A stretch of 64,000 bases of DNA, taken from the NCBI GenBank assembly GCA_021166775.1, contig JAJPEQ010000004.1, forward strand, positions 186,001 to 250,000, read 5' to 3'. This document shows, one piece after another, positions 41,548 to 50,419 of the stretch. This DNA comes from Comamonas sp. GTDB lineage: Bacteria > Pseudomonadota > Gammaproteobacteria > Burkholderiales > Burkholderiaceae_C. Position 1 is the stretch's first letter. Every line of letters starts with the position of its first letter. The notes below the pieces were generated by a model. It worked only from the letters and a program-made list of their open reading frames with translations. It searched no databases and was not told the origin of the DNA. Made by a program: the position numbers and the translations under genes.

Positions 41548-42273
41548 ATGAAATTCCTCGCCCGATTCCTTCCCCTTTTTCTGGTCACGCTGCTGGCCGG
41601 TGCCCAAGGCGCCTGGGCGCAGGATGCGCAGATCCGCAAGACGCTGGCCGAGCGCATTCCGCAGCTGTCTCAGATCGACGAGATCAGCGCGACGCCGATG
41701 AAGGGGCTGTACGAAATCCGCATCGGCACCGACGTGTACTACTCGGATGCGCAGGGCAATTTCCTCATCCAGGGCGAACTCATCGACACCAAGGCGCGGC
41801 GCAACCTGACCGAGGACCGGGTGAACAAGCTCACCGCCATCGACATCAAGTCGCTGCCGCTGCAGGATTCCTTCAAGGTGGTGCATGGCAAGGGCGAGCG
41901 CCAGCTCGTCATCTTCGAGGACCCGAACTGCGGCTACTGCAAGCGCTTTGAAAAGGACATGCAGAAGGTGGACAACGTCACCATGCACGTCTTCCTCTAT
42001 CCCATCCTGAGCGCCGACTCGGCCGAAAAATCGCGCAACATCTGGTGTGCCAAGGACCCCGCCGCCGCCTGGCAGGACCACATGCTGCGCGACATGACGC
42101 CCGCGGCCGCCAGTTGCGACGTCGGGGCGCTGGAGCGCAACCTGGCGCTGGGGCGCAAGCACCGGATCACCGGCACGCCCACGGTCATCTTCAGCGATGG
42201 CAGCAGGGTGCCTGGCGCCATCCCCGCGGCAGAAGTCGAGAAGCGCTTTGCAGCCCTGGCTAGCACCAAGTAG
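41548..42273 (+). CDS. dsbC: Periplasmic disulfide isomerase DsbC
   Basis: 241 residues with a signal peptide ending QGAWA|QDA. The N-terminal dimerisation domain (about 25-90) is followed by a thioredoxin fold with the active site FEDPNCGYCKRFEKDM and cis-Pro in ITGTPTVIFSDG. A second Cys pair (IWCAKD, ASCDVG) matches the structural disulfide of DsbC. It repairs wrongly formed disulfides in exported proteins, probably with DsbD encoded elsewhere. Confidence 0.94.
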   Translation: MKFLARFLPLFLVTLLAGAQGAWAQDAQIRKTLAERIPQLSQIDEISATPMKGLYEIRIGTDVYYSDAQGNFLIQGELIDTKARRNLTEDRVNKLTAIDIKSLPLQDSFKVVHGKGERQLVIFEDPNCGYCKRFEKDMQKVDNVTMHVFLYPILSADSAEKSRNIWCAKDPAAAWQDHMLRDMTPAAASCDVGALERNLALGRKHRITGTPTVIFSDGSRVPGAIPAAEVEKRFAALASTK

Positions 42274-42278
42274 CCTGG

Positions 42279-42345
42279 TTATTTTGATAGCTTCGAACGC
42301 TTTTCCATTAAGGAATTCAAAGACAAAAGAATTTGAATTGCTTGT
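42279..42345. repeat. Comamonadaceae-type intergenic repeat, copy C (degenerate)
   Basis: A+T-rich stretch with TTTTGATAGCTTCGAACGC and a weak downstream complement, between dsbC and the M61 peptidase. Recognised by the TTGATAGCT word shared with the other copies. Confidence 0.4.
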
Positions 42346-42383
42346 TTGGCGGGCGCGTGCAGCTCTCTTTTTTTAAAGTATTC

Positions 42384-44159
42384 ATGCCACACGCCACCTC
42401 TGCCGCGATCCACTACCGCATCGAACTGCCTGACCCGCGCACGCACCGCTACCACGTCACGCTCACCATCGCAAAACCCGCGGCCCGCCAGCGCGTCTCG
42501 CTGCCGGTGTGGATACCGGGCAGCTACCTGGTGCGGGAGTTTTCGCGCCATCTCGTGCGCCTGCGTGCGCTGCAGGGCGGCAAGCCGGCCGCGCTCGGTC
42601 AATTGAACAAATGCGAATGGCAGGTGGCCTGCCGCAGGGGCGAGCCGCTCACGCTGCACTACGAGGTGCTGGCCAGCGACCGCTCGGTGCGCACGGCCTG
42701 GCTCGACGCCACGCGCGGCTTTTTCAATGCCACCAGCCTGTGCCTGCGCGTGCATGGTCAGGAGCACGCGGCGCACGAACTGCACGTGGCGCGCCCGCAA
42801 GACCATGCCGATTGGCAGCTGGCCACGGCGCTCGTCCCGGTCAAGGCCGCGCGCCACGGCTTTGGCAGCTACCGCGCTGCCAACTACGATGAACTGGCCG
42901 ACAGTCCGGTGGAAATGGGCGCATTTCAGAGCCTGCGCTTCACCGCCTGCGGCGTGGCGCACCGCCTCGTCATCAGCGGCGCGAGCGCGTCGCTGGACAG
43001 CGCGCGCCTCGTGCGCGACGTGCAGCGCATCTGCGAGGAGGAAATCCGCTTCTGGAGCGCCGACGCCGAGGCGCCGTTTGATCACTACCTTTTCCTGCTC
43101 AACATCGTGGACGAAGGCTATGGCGGGCTCGAACATCGCTTCAGCACCGCGCTGATCTGCGGCCGGCGCGACCTGCCGCGCCTGGACGAGGCCAAGGCGC
43201 CCGAGGGCTACACCACGCTGCTTGGCCTGTTCAGCCACGAGTATTTCCACGCCTGGAACGTCAAGCGCATGCGCCCCAGGGAGTTCACGCGCTACGACTA
43301 CGCGCAGGAAAACTACACCGGGCTGCTCTGGTTCTTTGAAGGCTTCACCAGCTACTACGACGACCTGCTGCTGCGCCGCGCCGGCCTGATCGATCAGGGC
43401 GCCTACCTCAAGCTGCTCACCAAGACCATCAACCAGGTGCTGCAGACGCCCGGGCGCCACGTGCAGAGCGTGGCGCAGGCGAGCTTCGACGCCTGGGTCC
43501 GCTACTACCGCCCGGACGAGAACTCGCCCGCCACCACGGTCAGCTACTACACCAAGGGCGCGCTCGTCGCGCTGTGCCTGGATCTGGCGTTGCGCCGCGG
43601 CGGGCGCTGCACGCTCGACGACGTGATGCGCGCCCTCTGGGCGCACGGCAAGGGCGGGCCGATCACCGAGGCCGACGTGCGCCAGGTGCTGCGCCGCATT
43701 TCGGGGCGCCAGTGGGGCGAGGAGCTCGACGCCTGGGTGCATGGCACGGCCGAGCTGCCGCTGGCGCAATTGCTGGGCGCGCACGGCGTCGCGCTCAAGA
43801 GCGACACGCCGCAGATGGCGCAGCGCCTGGGCCTGCGCGTGCAGGAGACGAGTGGCGTGCAGATCAAGCTCGTGCTCGCGGGGAGCTGCGCCGAGCGCGC
43901 CGGGCTCATGGCCGGTGACGAATGGCTGGGCGTGGAGGTGGCGGGCGCAGATGGGACGGGCGGCGGCTGGCGGCTGAAAAAGCTCGACGACCTGCCGCTG
44001 TACGCGGGCCGCGCGCGCGAGCTCACGGCCCTGGTCGCGCGCGATGCGCGCCTGCTGCGCCTGCCGCTCACGCTGCCCGCGCCCGATGCGGGCGGCGATA
44101 CCGTGCAACTGAGCATCACCGACGCGGCGCTTGCCGACCAGTGGCTGGGCATGCCCTGA
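42384..44159 (+). CDS. M61-family metallopeptidase (glycyl aminopeptidase type) with PDZ domain
   Basis: 591 residues. The zinc site is [20 protein letters not shown] (HExxH) with the downstream Glu in [21 protein letters not shown]-like domain occupies about 485-545 ([29 protein letters not shown]). The N-terminal part is the beta-rich M61 domain. There is no signal peptide, so it acts in the cytoplasm. The ATG at 42384 gives the usual N-terminus; an upstream ATG at 42333 lies in the repeat. Substrate preference for N-terminal Gly or Ala is a family property only. Confidence 0.92.
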   Translation: MPHATSAAIHYRIELPDPRTHRYHVTLTIAKPAARQRVSLPVWIPGSYLVREFSRHLVRLRALQGGKPAALGQLNKCEWQVACRRGEPLTLHYEVLASDRSVRTAWLDATRGFFNATSLCLRVHGQEHAAHELHVARPQDHADWQLATALVPVKAARHGFGSYRAANYDELADSPVEMGAFQSLRFTACGVAHRLVISGASASLDSARLVRDVQRICEEEIRFWSADAEAPFDHYLFLLNIVDEGYGGLEHRFSTALICGRRDLPRLDEAKAPEGYTTLLGLFSHEYFHAWNVKRMRPREFTRYDYAQENYTGLLWFFEGFTSYYDDLLLRRAGLIDQGAYLKLLTKTINQVLQTPGRHVQSVAQASFDAWVRYYRPDENSPATTVSYYTKGALVALCLDLALRRGGRCTLDDVMRALWAHGKGGPITEADVRQVLRRISGRQWGEELDAWVHGTAELPLAQLLGAHGVALKSDTPQMAQRLGLRVQETSGVQIKLVLAGSCAERAGLMAGDEWLGVEVAGADGTGGGWRLKKLDDLPLYAGRARELTALVARDARLLRLPLTLPAPDAGGDTVQLSITDAALADQWLGMP

Positions 44160-44211
44160 GGCCGCCGCTATATTCCATTGTTTGGAACCGATCCCACCGC
44201 AGGAGAACCCC

Positions 44212-44991
44212 GTGACCTACGAATGCATCATCACTCGCGTCGAAGCCGAAAAAGTCGGCGTGATCCAGCTCAACCGCCCCAAGGCGCTCAACGCCCTGAG
44301 CGCCCAGCTCATGATCGAGCTGGGCACGGCCCTCAAGGCCTTCGACGCCGACGAGTCCATCGGCTGCATCGTGCTCACCGGCAGCGAAAAGGCCTTTGCC
44401 GCCGGCGCCGACATCACCCTGATGGCCAAGTACAGCTTTGCCGACGTCTACAAGAACGACTACATCACGCGCGACTGGGAAACCATCCGCAGCATCCGCA
44501 AGCCCGTGATCGCCGCCGTGAGCGGCTACGCGCTGGGCGGCGGCTGCGAGCTCGCCATGATGTGCGACTTCATCATCGCCGCCGACAACGCCCGCTTTGG
44601 CCAGCCCGAGATCAAGCTGGGCGTGATTCCCGGCGCCGGCGGCACCCAGCGCCTGCCGCGCGCCGTGGGCAAGGCCAAGGCCATGGACATGGCGCTCACC
44701 GCCCGCATGATGGATGCCGCCGAGGCCGAGCGCGCGGGGCTCGTGAGCCGCGTCGTGGCGCTGGACAAGCTGATGGAGGAAGCTCTGGCCGCCGCCCTCA
44801 CCATCAGCGGCTTCTCGCAGATCGCCGTCATGGCCGCCAAGGAATCGGTCAACCGCGCCTTCGAGGGCACGCTGTCCGACGGCGTGATGTTCGAGCGGCG
44901 GCTGTTCCACGCGCTTTTTGCCACGCAGGACCAGAAGGAGGGCATGGACGCCTTCGTCAACAAGCGTGCGGCGAAGTTCATCAACGGGTGA
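44212..44991 (+). CDS. Enoyl-CoA hydratase (crotonase family)
   Basis: 259 residues. Oxyanion-hole and catalytic regions are complete: [61 protein letters not shown] with both catalytic Glu positions, and the C-terminal helix with [17 protein letters not shown]. This matches FadB1x/PaaF-like enoyl-CoA hydratases of beta-oxidation. Start is GTG at 44212, supported by AGGAG seven bases upstream. Confidence 0.94.
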   Translation: MTYECIITRVEAEKVGVIQLNRPKALNALSAQLMIELGTALKAFDADESIGCIVLTGSEKAFAAGADITLMAKYSFADVYKNDYITRDWETIRSIRKPVIAAVSGYALGGGCELAMMCDFIIAADNARFGQPEIKLGVIPGAGGTQRLPRAVGKAKAMDMALTARMMDAAEAERAGLVSRVVALDKLMEEALAAALTISGFSQIAVMAAKESVNRAFEGTLSDGVMFERRLFHALFATQDQKEGMDAFVNKRAAKFING

Positions 44992-45053
44992 GCTTGCGCG
45001 CTCGTGGCGGTGCGGCCGCCACGGACGGCATCCGCCCGCATAATGTGGTCGCC

Positions 45054-45908
45054 ATGGAGAACGAAAATTCCCCCTTTCATATCGCGCTGCTGATCGATGC
45101 CGACAATGCGCCTGCCGACCTGATCGACGAAATCCTCACCGAGTTGTCCACTTTGGGCGTGATCAATATCCGGCGTGCCTACGGCAACTGGACGAAGCAG
45201 GCGCTGGAGGGTTGGCGTTCGCGGCTGCTGGATTTCGCGATTCGTCCGATGCAGCAGTTCGACTATTCCAAGCGCAAGAACGCCAGCGACATGGCGATGA
45301 CTGTTGATGCGATGGAACTCCTCTACACGGAGCGCCCCAATGCCTTTGGCATCGTCTCTTCCGATGCGGACTTCACGCCGCTGGTCATGCATCTGCGCGC
45401 CAAGGGTGCCGCCGTCTTTGGTTTCGGCGCGGCGCAGACACCCAAGCCCTTCGTCAACGCTTGCTCGCGCTTTCTTTATCTGGAGGCGCTGGCCGAGTCG
45501 AGCGTGGAAGCCGACACCGCGAGCGGCGCCGGCGCACCTGCCGAGCGCGTTGCGGCGCCGGTCTCCAGCGCGGCTCCTGCCAAGGCGCCCGCCAGGGCCT
45601 CGACCGCGGGTGGGGCGCATGCGGCCGAAGCGCCACGCATCCGCATTCCGACAGCGCAACTGCGCCAGGACACCGCGCTGATGAACATGCTGCGCGATGC
45701 GGTCAACGCCATGCAGGATGAGTCGGGATGGGCCCGGGTGGGGGCCGTCGGCACGCAGATCAGCAACAAGGCGAGCTTTGATTCGCGTAACTACGGCTAT
45801 GCGACCTTGAGCAAGCTGCTGGTGGCGACCGATGCGTTCGATTTCCGCGACGAAGGCACGTCACGCGTGAGCGTGCGAGACAAGCGTGCCGCTGCGCGTG
45901 GCGCATGA
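45054..45908 (+). CDS. NYN-domain RNase-like protein with C-terminal OST-HTH/LOTUS domain
   Basis: 284 residues. The PIN-like NYN domain (about 8-150) has the acidic residues IALLIDADNAPAD, KRKNASDMAMTVDAMELL and GIVSSDADFTPLV expected of a metal-dependent nuclease. An Ala/Pro-rich linker (about 155-205) leads to a LOTUS/OST-HTH domain (about 210-280) thought to bind RNA. Together these suggest an RNA-processing or surveillance role, still undefined in bacteria. CATAAT about 15 bases before the ATG at 45054 may be a -10 element. Confidence 0.88.
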   Translation: MENENSPFHIALLIDADNAPADLIDEILTELSTLGVINIRRAYGNWTKQALEGWRSRLLDFAIRPMQQFDYSKRKNASDMAMTVDAMELLYTERPNAFGIVSSDADFTPLVMHLRAKGAAVFGFGAAQTPKPFVNACSRFLYLEALAESSVEADTASGAGAPAERVAAPVSSAAPAKAPARASTAGGAHAAEAPRIRIPTAQLRQDTALMNMLRDAVNAMQDESGWARVGAVGTQISNKASFDSRNYGYATLSKLLVATDAFDFRDEGTSRVSVRDKRAAARGA

Positions 45909-45987
45909 CATGCGCCAGGTTTTTGCCTAGGTGGATTGGCCGCGTATCTTTGGCTGTGCGTTGCGGGGCGGACCGGCGGATTTAGGC

Positions 45988-45993
45988 TAGAAT
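45988..45993 (+). promoter_or_regulatory. -10 element TAGAAT of the tRNA-Met promoter
   Basis: A good -10 hexamer 11 bases before the mature 5' end of the tRNA. The -35 element is not clear; TTGCGG at 45961 is too far for ideal spacing. Confidence 0.5.
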
Positions 45994-46004
45994 GCGCGCC
46001 TTTC

Positions 46005-46081
46005 GGTGGTATAGCTCAGTTGGTTAGAGCGCAGCATTCATAATGCTGATGTCCCAGGTTCAAGTCCCGGTACCACCACCA
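46005..46081 (+). tRNA. tRNA-Met (CAT), elongator type
   Basis: Full cloverleaf of 77 bases including an encoded CCA. The acceptor GGTGGTA pairs with TACCACC; D arm GCTC/GAGC; anticodon stem CAGCA/TGCTG with loop TTCATAA, anticodon CAT. The T stem has one A-C mismatch, as in E. coli elongator tRNA-Met. The first pair G-C (not C-A) rules out the initiator. A tRNA-Ile with modified CAT is less likely given the T arm and acceptor. Confidence 0.95.
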
Positions 46082-46087
46082 GATGCC

Positions 46088-46117
46088 GAAAGCCAGCCTT
46101 GCGCTGGCTTTCTTTTT
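46088..46117 (+). terminator. Rho-independent terminator after tRNA-Met
   Basis: Perfect 10-bp stem GAAAGCCAGC/GCTGGCTTTC with a 5-base loop, followed by TTTTT. It begins six bases after the tRNA and ends 50 bases before the next gene. Confidence 0.9.
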
Positions 46118-46166
46118 GCCCGGATTCTTGTATCGTGCGCGCACCGGATCGACGCGAGGAGACACG

Positions 46167-46970
46167 ATGGGAGACTCACACGACGAGGAGGCTTTCGACG
46201 GACGTGATCGCGCCTTCATGCGGGGGCGATGGACAGGCGCTCTGGCACTGGCCGGTGTGCTGGTGGCGGTTCTGGCCGGTTGCGCGCACACGGGTGCGGC
46301 CGATGTCCGGCCAGACGCCGATACGGCGCCCGAACTGGTGCCCCTGGCCACCGTGGCCCCGGGCGTGCGTCAGGACATGCGCTACCACGGTCGCCGCAAC
46401 TTCATGGGCCGCCCCGTGGCCGGTTACGAGGCCGCGCGCTGCTGGCTCACCCCTGCGGCGGCGCAGGCGCTGGCGGCGGTGCAGCGTGACGTCGAGCCGC
46501 TGGGCCTGACGCTCAAGGTCTTCGACTGCTACCGGCCACAGCGCGCGGTCGATGACTTCGTGCGCTGGGGCAAGGATCTGCACGATCAGCACACCAAGGC
46601 CGAGTATTACCCGCGCGTGCCCAAGCAGGAGCTGTTCCGGCGCGGCTACATCGCCGAGCGCTCGGGCCATAGCCGTGCCAGCACGGTGGATCTGACGCTG
46701 GTGGTGCTCGACGGCTTGCGTGCGCGCCAGGTGCTGACCGGGCCACTGGCCGACGGCCGGGAAGTGGACATGGGCACGCCATTCGACCTGTTCGACGAGC
46801 GCTCGCACACCGCCGACGCTTCCCTGGCGCCGGATGTGCAGCGCAACCGCCGGTGGTTGCGCGCGCTGATGCAGCGCCACGGCTGGCGCAATCTGCCCGA
46901 GGAGTGGTGGCACTACACGCTGGAGCCCGAGCCCTATCCGCAGCGGTATTTCGATGTGCCGGTGCGCTAG
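46167..46970 (+). CDS. D-alanyl-D-alanine dipeptidase (VanX/DdpX type), predicted lipoprotein
   Basis: 267 residues. The M15D zinc-peptidase core is complete: VFDCYRPQRAVDDFVRW, ERSGHSRASTVDLTLV with the SxHxxGxAxD-like metal site, and EEWWHYTLEPEPYP with the catalytic Glu and His. Residues about 18-39 form a lipoprotein signal with lipobox VLAGC. GAGGAGA supports the ATG at 46167, leaving about 17 charged residues in front of the signal; a start at 46218 would give a cleaner signal but has no ribosome site. Likely role is cell-wall D-Ala-D-Ala recycling rather than vancomycin resistance. Confidence 0.9.
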   Translation: MGDSHDEEAFDGRDRAFMRGRWTGALALAGVLVAVLAGCAHTGAADVRPDADTAPELVPLATVAPGVRQDMRYHGRRNFMGRPVAGYEAARCWLTPAAAQALAAVQRDVEPLGLTLKVFDCYRPQRAVDDFVRWGKDLHDQHTKAEYYPRVPKQELFRRGYIAERSGHSRASTVDLTLVVLDGLRARQVLTGPLADGREVDMGTPFDLFDERSHTADASLAPDVQRNRRWLRALMQRHGWRNLPEEWWHYTLEPEPYPQRYFDVPVR

Positions 46971-47135
46971 GAGCCTGAACGGCAGAAGGAGCGTCGGCTG
47001 CAAATGCGCCGCAGCGGCCCATTTTTCACCACCTTCTTGCTCAATAGCTCGGCTATTGGGCTGCAAATGCGGCAAAAACTGTGCTCGCTGGGGCCTATTT
47101 TTGCTATCGACGCCTTCTGCCGCCCAGGCTCCTAG
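46967..47135. repeat. 169-bp inverted-repeat element next to the dipeptidase gene
   Basis: Ends are about 28-30 bp imperfect inverted repeats (CTAGGAGCCTGAACGGCAGA at 46967 against its near-complement up to 47135). In the exact middle is a hairpin CAATAGC-TCG-GCTATTG (47042-47058). GGCTGCAAATGCG occurs twice as a direct repeat flanking it, each followed by GGCC-(C/T)ATTTTT. The left end supplies the stop codon (TAG) of the dipeptidase gene. It looks like a small non-coding mobile or REP-type element. Confidence 0.75.
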
Positions 47136-47187
47136 GGGTGCGCGCCTCGCGCGGGCCTGCTCGGCGTCGCCGTCACCGTTCTCGCGT

Positions 47188-48492
47188 TCAGGCGGGCAGG
47201 CGCGCCATCCCCGCCGCCGCCGTCTGGTGGCTGGCGTCGTCGATCAGAATGAAGGCACCGGTGGCACGTTCGGCGCTGTAGTCATCGAGGGCCAGCGCGT
47301 CGCGCGTGCGGATTTGCACGCGGCCGATGTCGTTGCTTTGAAGCGGCTCGCTTGACGGCACGGTGCGCAGTTCGCTGATGTCGCGCCGGGCGGTGATGGC
47401 CGTGATGCGCGCCTGCGTGAGGCGCGCGCCCTGCTTGAGCCAGTACCAGCGCGCGGGCTGCAGCGCCTGGCGGTCGAGCCAGCACAGGTCGGCCTCGAAT
47501 TCGCGCGTCACTTGCGGTGGGGCCTCGGGCGAGACCAGCAGGTCGCCGCGCGAGACGTCGATCTCGCGGTCGAGCACGAGGGTGATGCTGTCGCCCGCGG
47601 CAGCGGCGTCCAGCGGCTCATCACCGCGCTGCAGCGCGCGCACGCGCGCCGCCTCGCCGCTGGGAAGAACCTGCACTTCGTCGCCCACGCGCAGCATGCC
47701 GCCCTGCAGCTGCCCGGCGTAGCCGCGAAAAGCCCGGGTACTGCTGCCTTCATGGCGGATCACCCATTGCACGAAAAAGCGCACCGAATTTTTCGACGCA
47801 TCGGCCGTGAGCGGCAGCGATTCGAGCAGCGGCAGCAGCGGCTCGCCTCCGTACCACGGCATGTGGCCGCTGGGCCGCACCACGTTGTCACCGGTCAGGG
47901 CCGAGAGCGGCACGCAGTGGGGCGCGGCCATGGACAGGCGCTGGGCCAGCTCGGTGACGCTGGCGCGGATGCGCTCGAACACCGCTTCGCTCCACTGCAC
48001 CTGGTCCATCTTGTTGATGGCGAAGACCATGTGGCGCAGGCCCAGCAATTGCGCGAGCGTGGCGTGGCGCTTGGTTTGGGGCAGAAGATTTCCGCTCTCG
48101 GCGCGCGCGGCGTCGATCAGGATCACGGCCGCGTCGGCCGTCGAGGCGCCGGTGACCATGTTGCGCGTGTACTGCTCGTGGCCGGGGGCATCGGCGATGA
48201 TGAACTTGCGCGCGGGGGTAGCGAAGTAGCGGTAGGCCACGTCGATGGTGATGCCCTGCTCGCGCTCGGCCTCCAGGCCGTCGGTGAGCAGCGCCAGGTC
48301 GAGCGCGTCGTCGGGCGCGCGCGAGTAGCGCGAACCGGCGATGGCACTGAGCTGATCGGCGAACACGCCCTTGCTGTCGAGCAGCAGACGGCCGATCAGC
48401 GTGGATTTGCCGTCGTCCACCGAGCCGGCCGTGACCAGGCGCAGCACGCCCTTGTGGCGCGCCTCGGGCCAGAGATCGTTGATGGCGTTCAT
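47188..48492 (-). CDS. cysN: Sulfate adenylyltransferase subunit 1 (GTPase)
   Basis: 434 residues. The GTPase part starts RLVTAGSVDDGKSTLIGRLL (P-loop), DAPGHEQYTRNM (G3) and NKMDQV (G4), followed by two beta-barrel domains as in EF-Tu. With CysD it couples GTP hydrolysis to APS formation from sulfate and ATP. No APS-kinase (CysC) domain is attached. It is the last gene of the sulfate cluster and lies 239 bases after cysD, an unusually wide gap. The ATG at 48492 gives the family start. Confidence 0.95.
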   Translation of the reverse strand: MNAINDLWPEARHKGVLRLVTAGSVDDGKSTLIGRLLLDSKGVFADQLSAIAGSRYSRAPDDALDLALLTDGLEAEREQGITIDVAYRYFATPARKFIIADAPGHEQYTRNMVTGASTADAAVILIDAARAESGNLLPQTKRHATLAQLLGLRHMVFAINKMDQVQWSEAVFERIRASVTELAQRLSMAAPHCVPLSALTGDNVVRPSGHMPWYGGEPLLPLLESLPLTADASKNSVRFFVQWVIRHEGSSTRAFRGYAGQLQGGMLRVGDEVQVLPSGEAARVRALQRGDEPLDAAAAGDSITLVLDREIDVSRGDLLVSPEAPPQVTREFEADLCWLDRQALQPARWYWLKQGARLTQARITAITARRDISELRTVPSSEPLQSNDIGRVQIRTRDALALDDYSAERATGAFILIDDASHQTAAAGMARLPA

Positions 48493-48731
48493 AGAGCCCA
48501 AACCCGGTAGTTGGGTGCGCTTGCCAGTGCCGTGATCGGCGTGCCAGGCAAGGCGTGAGGACGCAGCGCACTCGTGTGCGCAAGGAGGAGCAACGCAGCA
48601 TGGCGCGCCGAGCGCGGTGCTGGCAGACGCATAGCGCGGCCACGGGGCAGATGCATTGCTTTGAAGTGGAAAAATTCAGTATTCATAGTGTTTTGCCAAG
48701 ATCAACAAGCGGTCAACTGCCGGGTTTGGGC
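48493..48731 (-). other. Gap between cysD and cysN
   Basis: 239 bases with no convincing gene. A 65-codon minus-strand ORF (48489-48686) runs through it and its TGA overlaps the cysN ATG (ATGA), which could couple translation, but its sequence is featureless and Arg/Ala-rich. The upstream half is A+T-richer (TATGAAT, TTTTTCC) and may contain an internal promoter. Confidence 0.4.
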
Positions 48732-49646
48732 TCAAAAGTACCCCATTTTCTTGCGCCGTTCCATCGACGCTTCGCTGAGCTGGTCGTCCATGCGCGTGGC
48801 GCCGCGCTCGGTGATGGTGGTCACCGCCGTCTCGGCGATGATGTCCGCGGGCGTGACGGCGCTGGACGGCACCGGGCAGGTGCACGAGACATCGCCCACG
48901 GTGCGAAAGCGCACCTGCACGTGCTCCACGGTTTCGCCCTCGCGCGCGGGGGTGAGCGGCGTCACGGGCGCGAGCAGCCCCTTGCGGCGCACGACGGGAC
49001 GCACGTGGCTGTAGTAGAGCGAGGGCAGCGCGAGCCGCTCGCGTTCGATGTATTGCCAGATGTCGAGTTCGGTCCAGTTGGAGATCGGGAACACGCGGAT
49101 GTTTTCGCCCGGGTGCACGCGGGTGTTGTAGAGATTCCAGAGTTCGGGGCGCTGGTTTTTCGGGTCCCACTGGCCGAATTCGTCGCGGAACGAGCAGATG
49201 CGTTCCTTGGCGCGGGCCTTTTCCTCGTCGCGGCGCGCACCGCCGATGCAGGCGTCGAAGCGGAACTCCGCGATGGCCTCCAGCAGCGTGGTGGCCTGCG
49301 CGGCGTTGCGCGAGTCGGTGGCGTGGCGCAGCACCACGGTGCCGCGTGCCATCGAATCTTCCACGCTGCGCACGATGAGCCGCTCGCCGAGCTCGGCCGC
49401 GCGCTGGTCGCGAAACGCGATCACCTCGGGAAAGTTGTGGCCGGTGTCCACGTGCAGCAGCGGAAACGGGAACTTGCCGGGACGAAACGCCTTCTCGGCC
49501 AGACGCAGCAGCACGCAGGAGTCCTTGCCGCCGGAAAACAGCAGCACGGGCCGCTCGCACTCGGCGGCGACTTCGCGCAGGATGTGGATGGCTTCGGATT
49601 CCAGCCAGTCCAGGTGCGTGCGGTGCAAGGTGGTGGTGCTCGTCAT
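48732..49646 (-). CDS. cysD: Sulfate adenylyltransferase subunit 2
   Basis: 304 residues, the usual length. The PP-loop RPVLLFSGGKDSCVLLRLAEKAF binds ATP; VDTGHNFPEV, IGGARRDEEKARAKER and PISNWTELDIWQYIERE are family motifs. It catalyses adenylation of sulfate with CysN. It follows cysH closely (19 bases) on the minus strand. Confidence 0.97.
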   Translation of the reverse strand: MTSTTTLHRTHLDWLESEAIHILREVAAECERPVLLFSGGKDSCVLLRLAEKAFRPGKFPFPLLHVDTGHNFPEVIAFRDQRAAELGERLIVRSVEDSMARGTVVLRHATDSRNAAQATTLLEAIAEFRFDACIGGARRDEEKARAKERICSFRDEFGQWDPKNQRPELWNLYNTRVHPGENIRVFPISNWTELDIWQYIERERLALPSLYYSHVRPVVRRKGLLAPVTPLTPAREGETVEHVQVRFRTVGDVSCTCPVPSSAVTPADIIAETAVTTITERGATRMDDQLSEASMERRKKMGYF

Positions 49647-49664
49647 GGCTTCAGGGGAGTGGTA

Positions 49665-50408
49665 TCAGGTCGCGGAGGTGGGGTCGGTGTGCGCGTTGTG
49701 ACTGGCGGTGTTCACGTGGGTGTGCAGGCCGCACTCAAGGTTGTTGCGCTGCTCCCACCACCAGCGGCCGGCGCGGATGTCCTCGCCGGGGCGGATCGCG
49801 CGCGTGCAGCACTCGCAGCCGATCGAGGGATAGCCGCGGTCGTGCAGCGGGTGGTAGGGGATATTGAGCGCCCGCACCACGGCCCAGACCTCGCCGGTGC
49901 TCCAGCTCGCGAGCGGGTTGTACTTGTGCAGGCCGAAGGACTCGTCCCACTGCGCCTCGGGCAGTTCGGCGCGTGTGCTCGACTGCTCGCGCCGCTGGCC
50001 GGTGATCCAGGCGGTATGGCCCGCCAGCGCGCGGCGCAGCGGTTCGACCTTGCGGATGTCGCAGCACAGCTTGCGCAGCTCCACGCTTTCGTAGAAGGCG
50101 TTCAGGCCGTGGGTGGCGATGTAGTGCTTCACGGCCTCGGGCTCGGGGTGCATGAGCTGCACCGTGATGCCGTAGCGCTGCTCTATGGTGCCGACCATGG
50201 CCAGCGTCTCCTGGTGCAGGCGGCCGGTGTCGAGCATGAACACGCCCAGGCGCGTGGGCAGCTGCATCAGCGCGTGGATCAGCAGCGTGTCCTCCACGCC
50301 CATGGAGGAGGCGAGCAGGGCATCCGGATGTTCCTGCGCAATGCCGTCGAGCAATTGCAGCAGTGCGTTCCAGCGGTCGGTCAGCGCGGTGGTCAAGGGG
50401 CTTGCCAT
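49665..50408 (-). CDS. cysH: Adenylyl-sulfate (APS) reductase, CysH family with Fe-S motif
   Basis: 247 residues. It keeps the PP-loop fold (LASSMGVEDTLLIHAL, MLDTGRLHQETL) and the C-terminal catalytic Cys (NNLECGLHTH). It also has the Cys pairs CCDIRKVEPL and GCECCTRA, the [4Fe-4S] ligands that distinguish APS reductases from PAPS reductases. That agrees with the lack of cysC in the cluster: sulfate is reduced straight from APS to sulfite with thioredoxin. Ends just before cysD. Confidence 0.95.
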   Translation of the reverse strand: MASPLTTALTDRWNALLQLLDGIAQEHPDALLASSMGVEDTLLIHALMQLPTRLGVFMLDTGRLHQETLAMVGTIEQRYGITVQLMHPEPEAVKHYIATHGLNAFYESVELRKLCCDIRKVEPLRRALAGHTAWITGQRREQSSTRAELPEAQWDESFGLHKYNPLASWSTGEVWAVVRALNIPYHPLHDRGYPSIGCECCTRAIRPGEDIRAGRWWWEQRNNLECGLHTHVNTASHNAHTDPTSAT

Positions 50409-50419
50409 GGACTTCCTTT

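Noticed and set aside
42279-44108. A 609-codon frame antisense to the M61 peptidase
   Set aside because: Shadow of a complete metallopeptidase gene.
46167-46970. Vancomycin resistance gene (VanX)
   Set aside because: A Gram-negative lipoprotein with no VanA/VanH/VanRS neighbours; a cell-wall recycling dipeptidase is more likely.
48489-48686. A 65-codon ORF overlapping the cysN start
   Set aside because: Arg/Ala-rich, no ribosome site, no known family; mentioned only as a possible leader.
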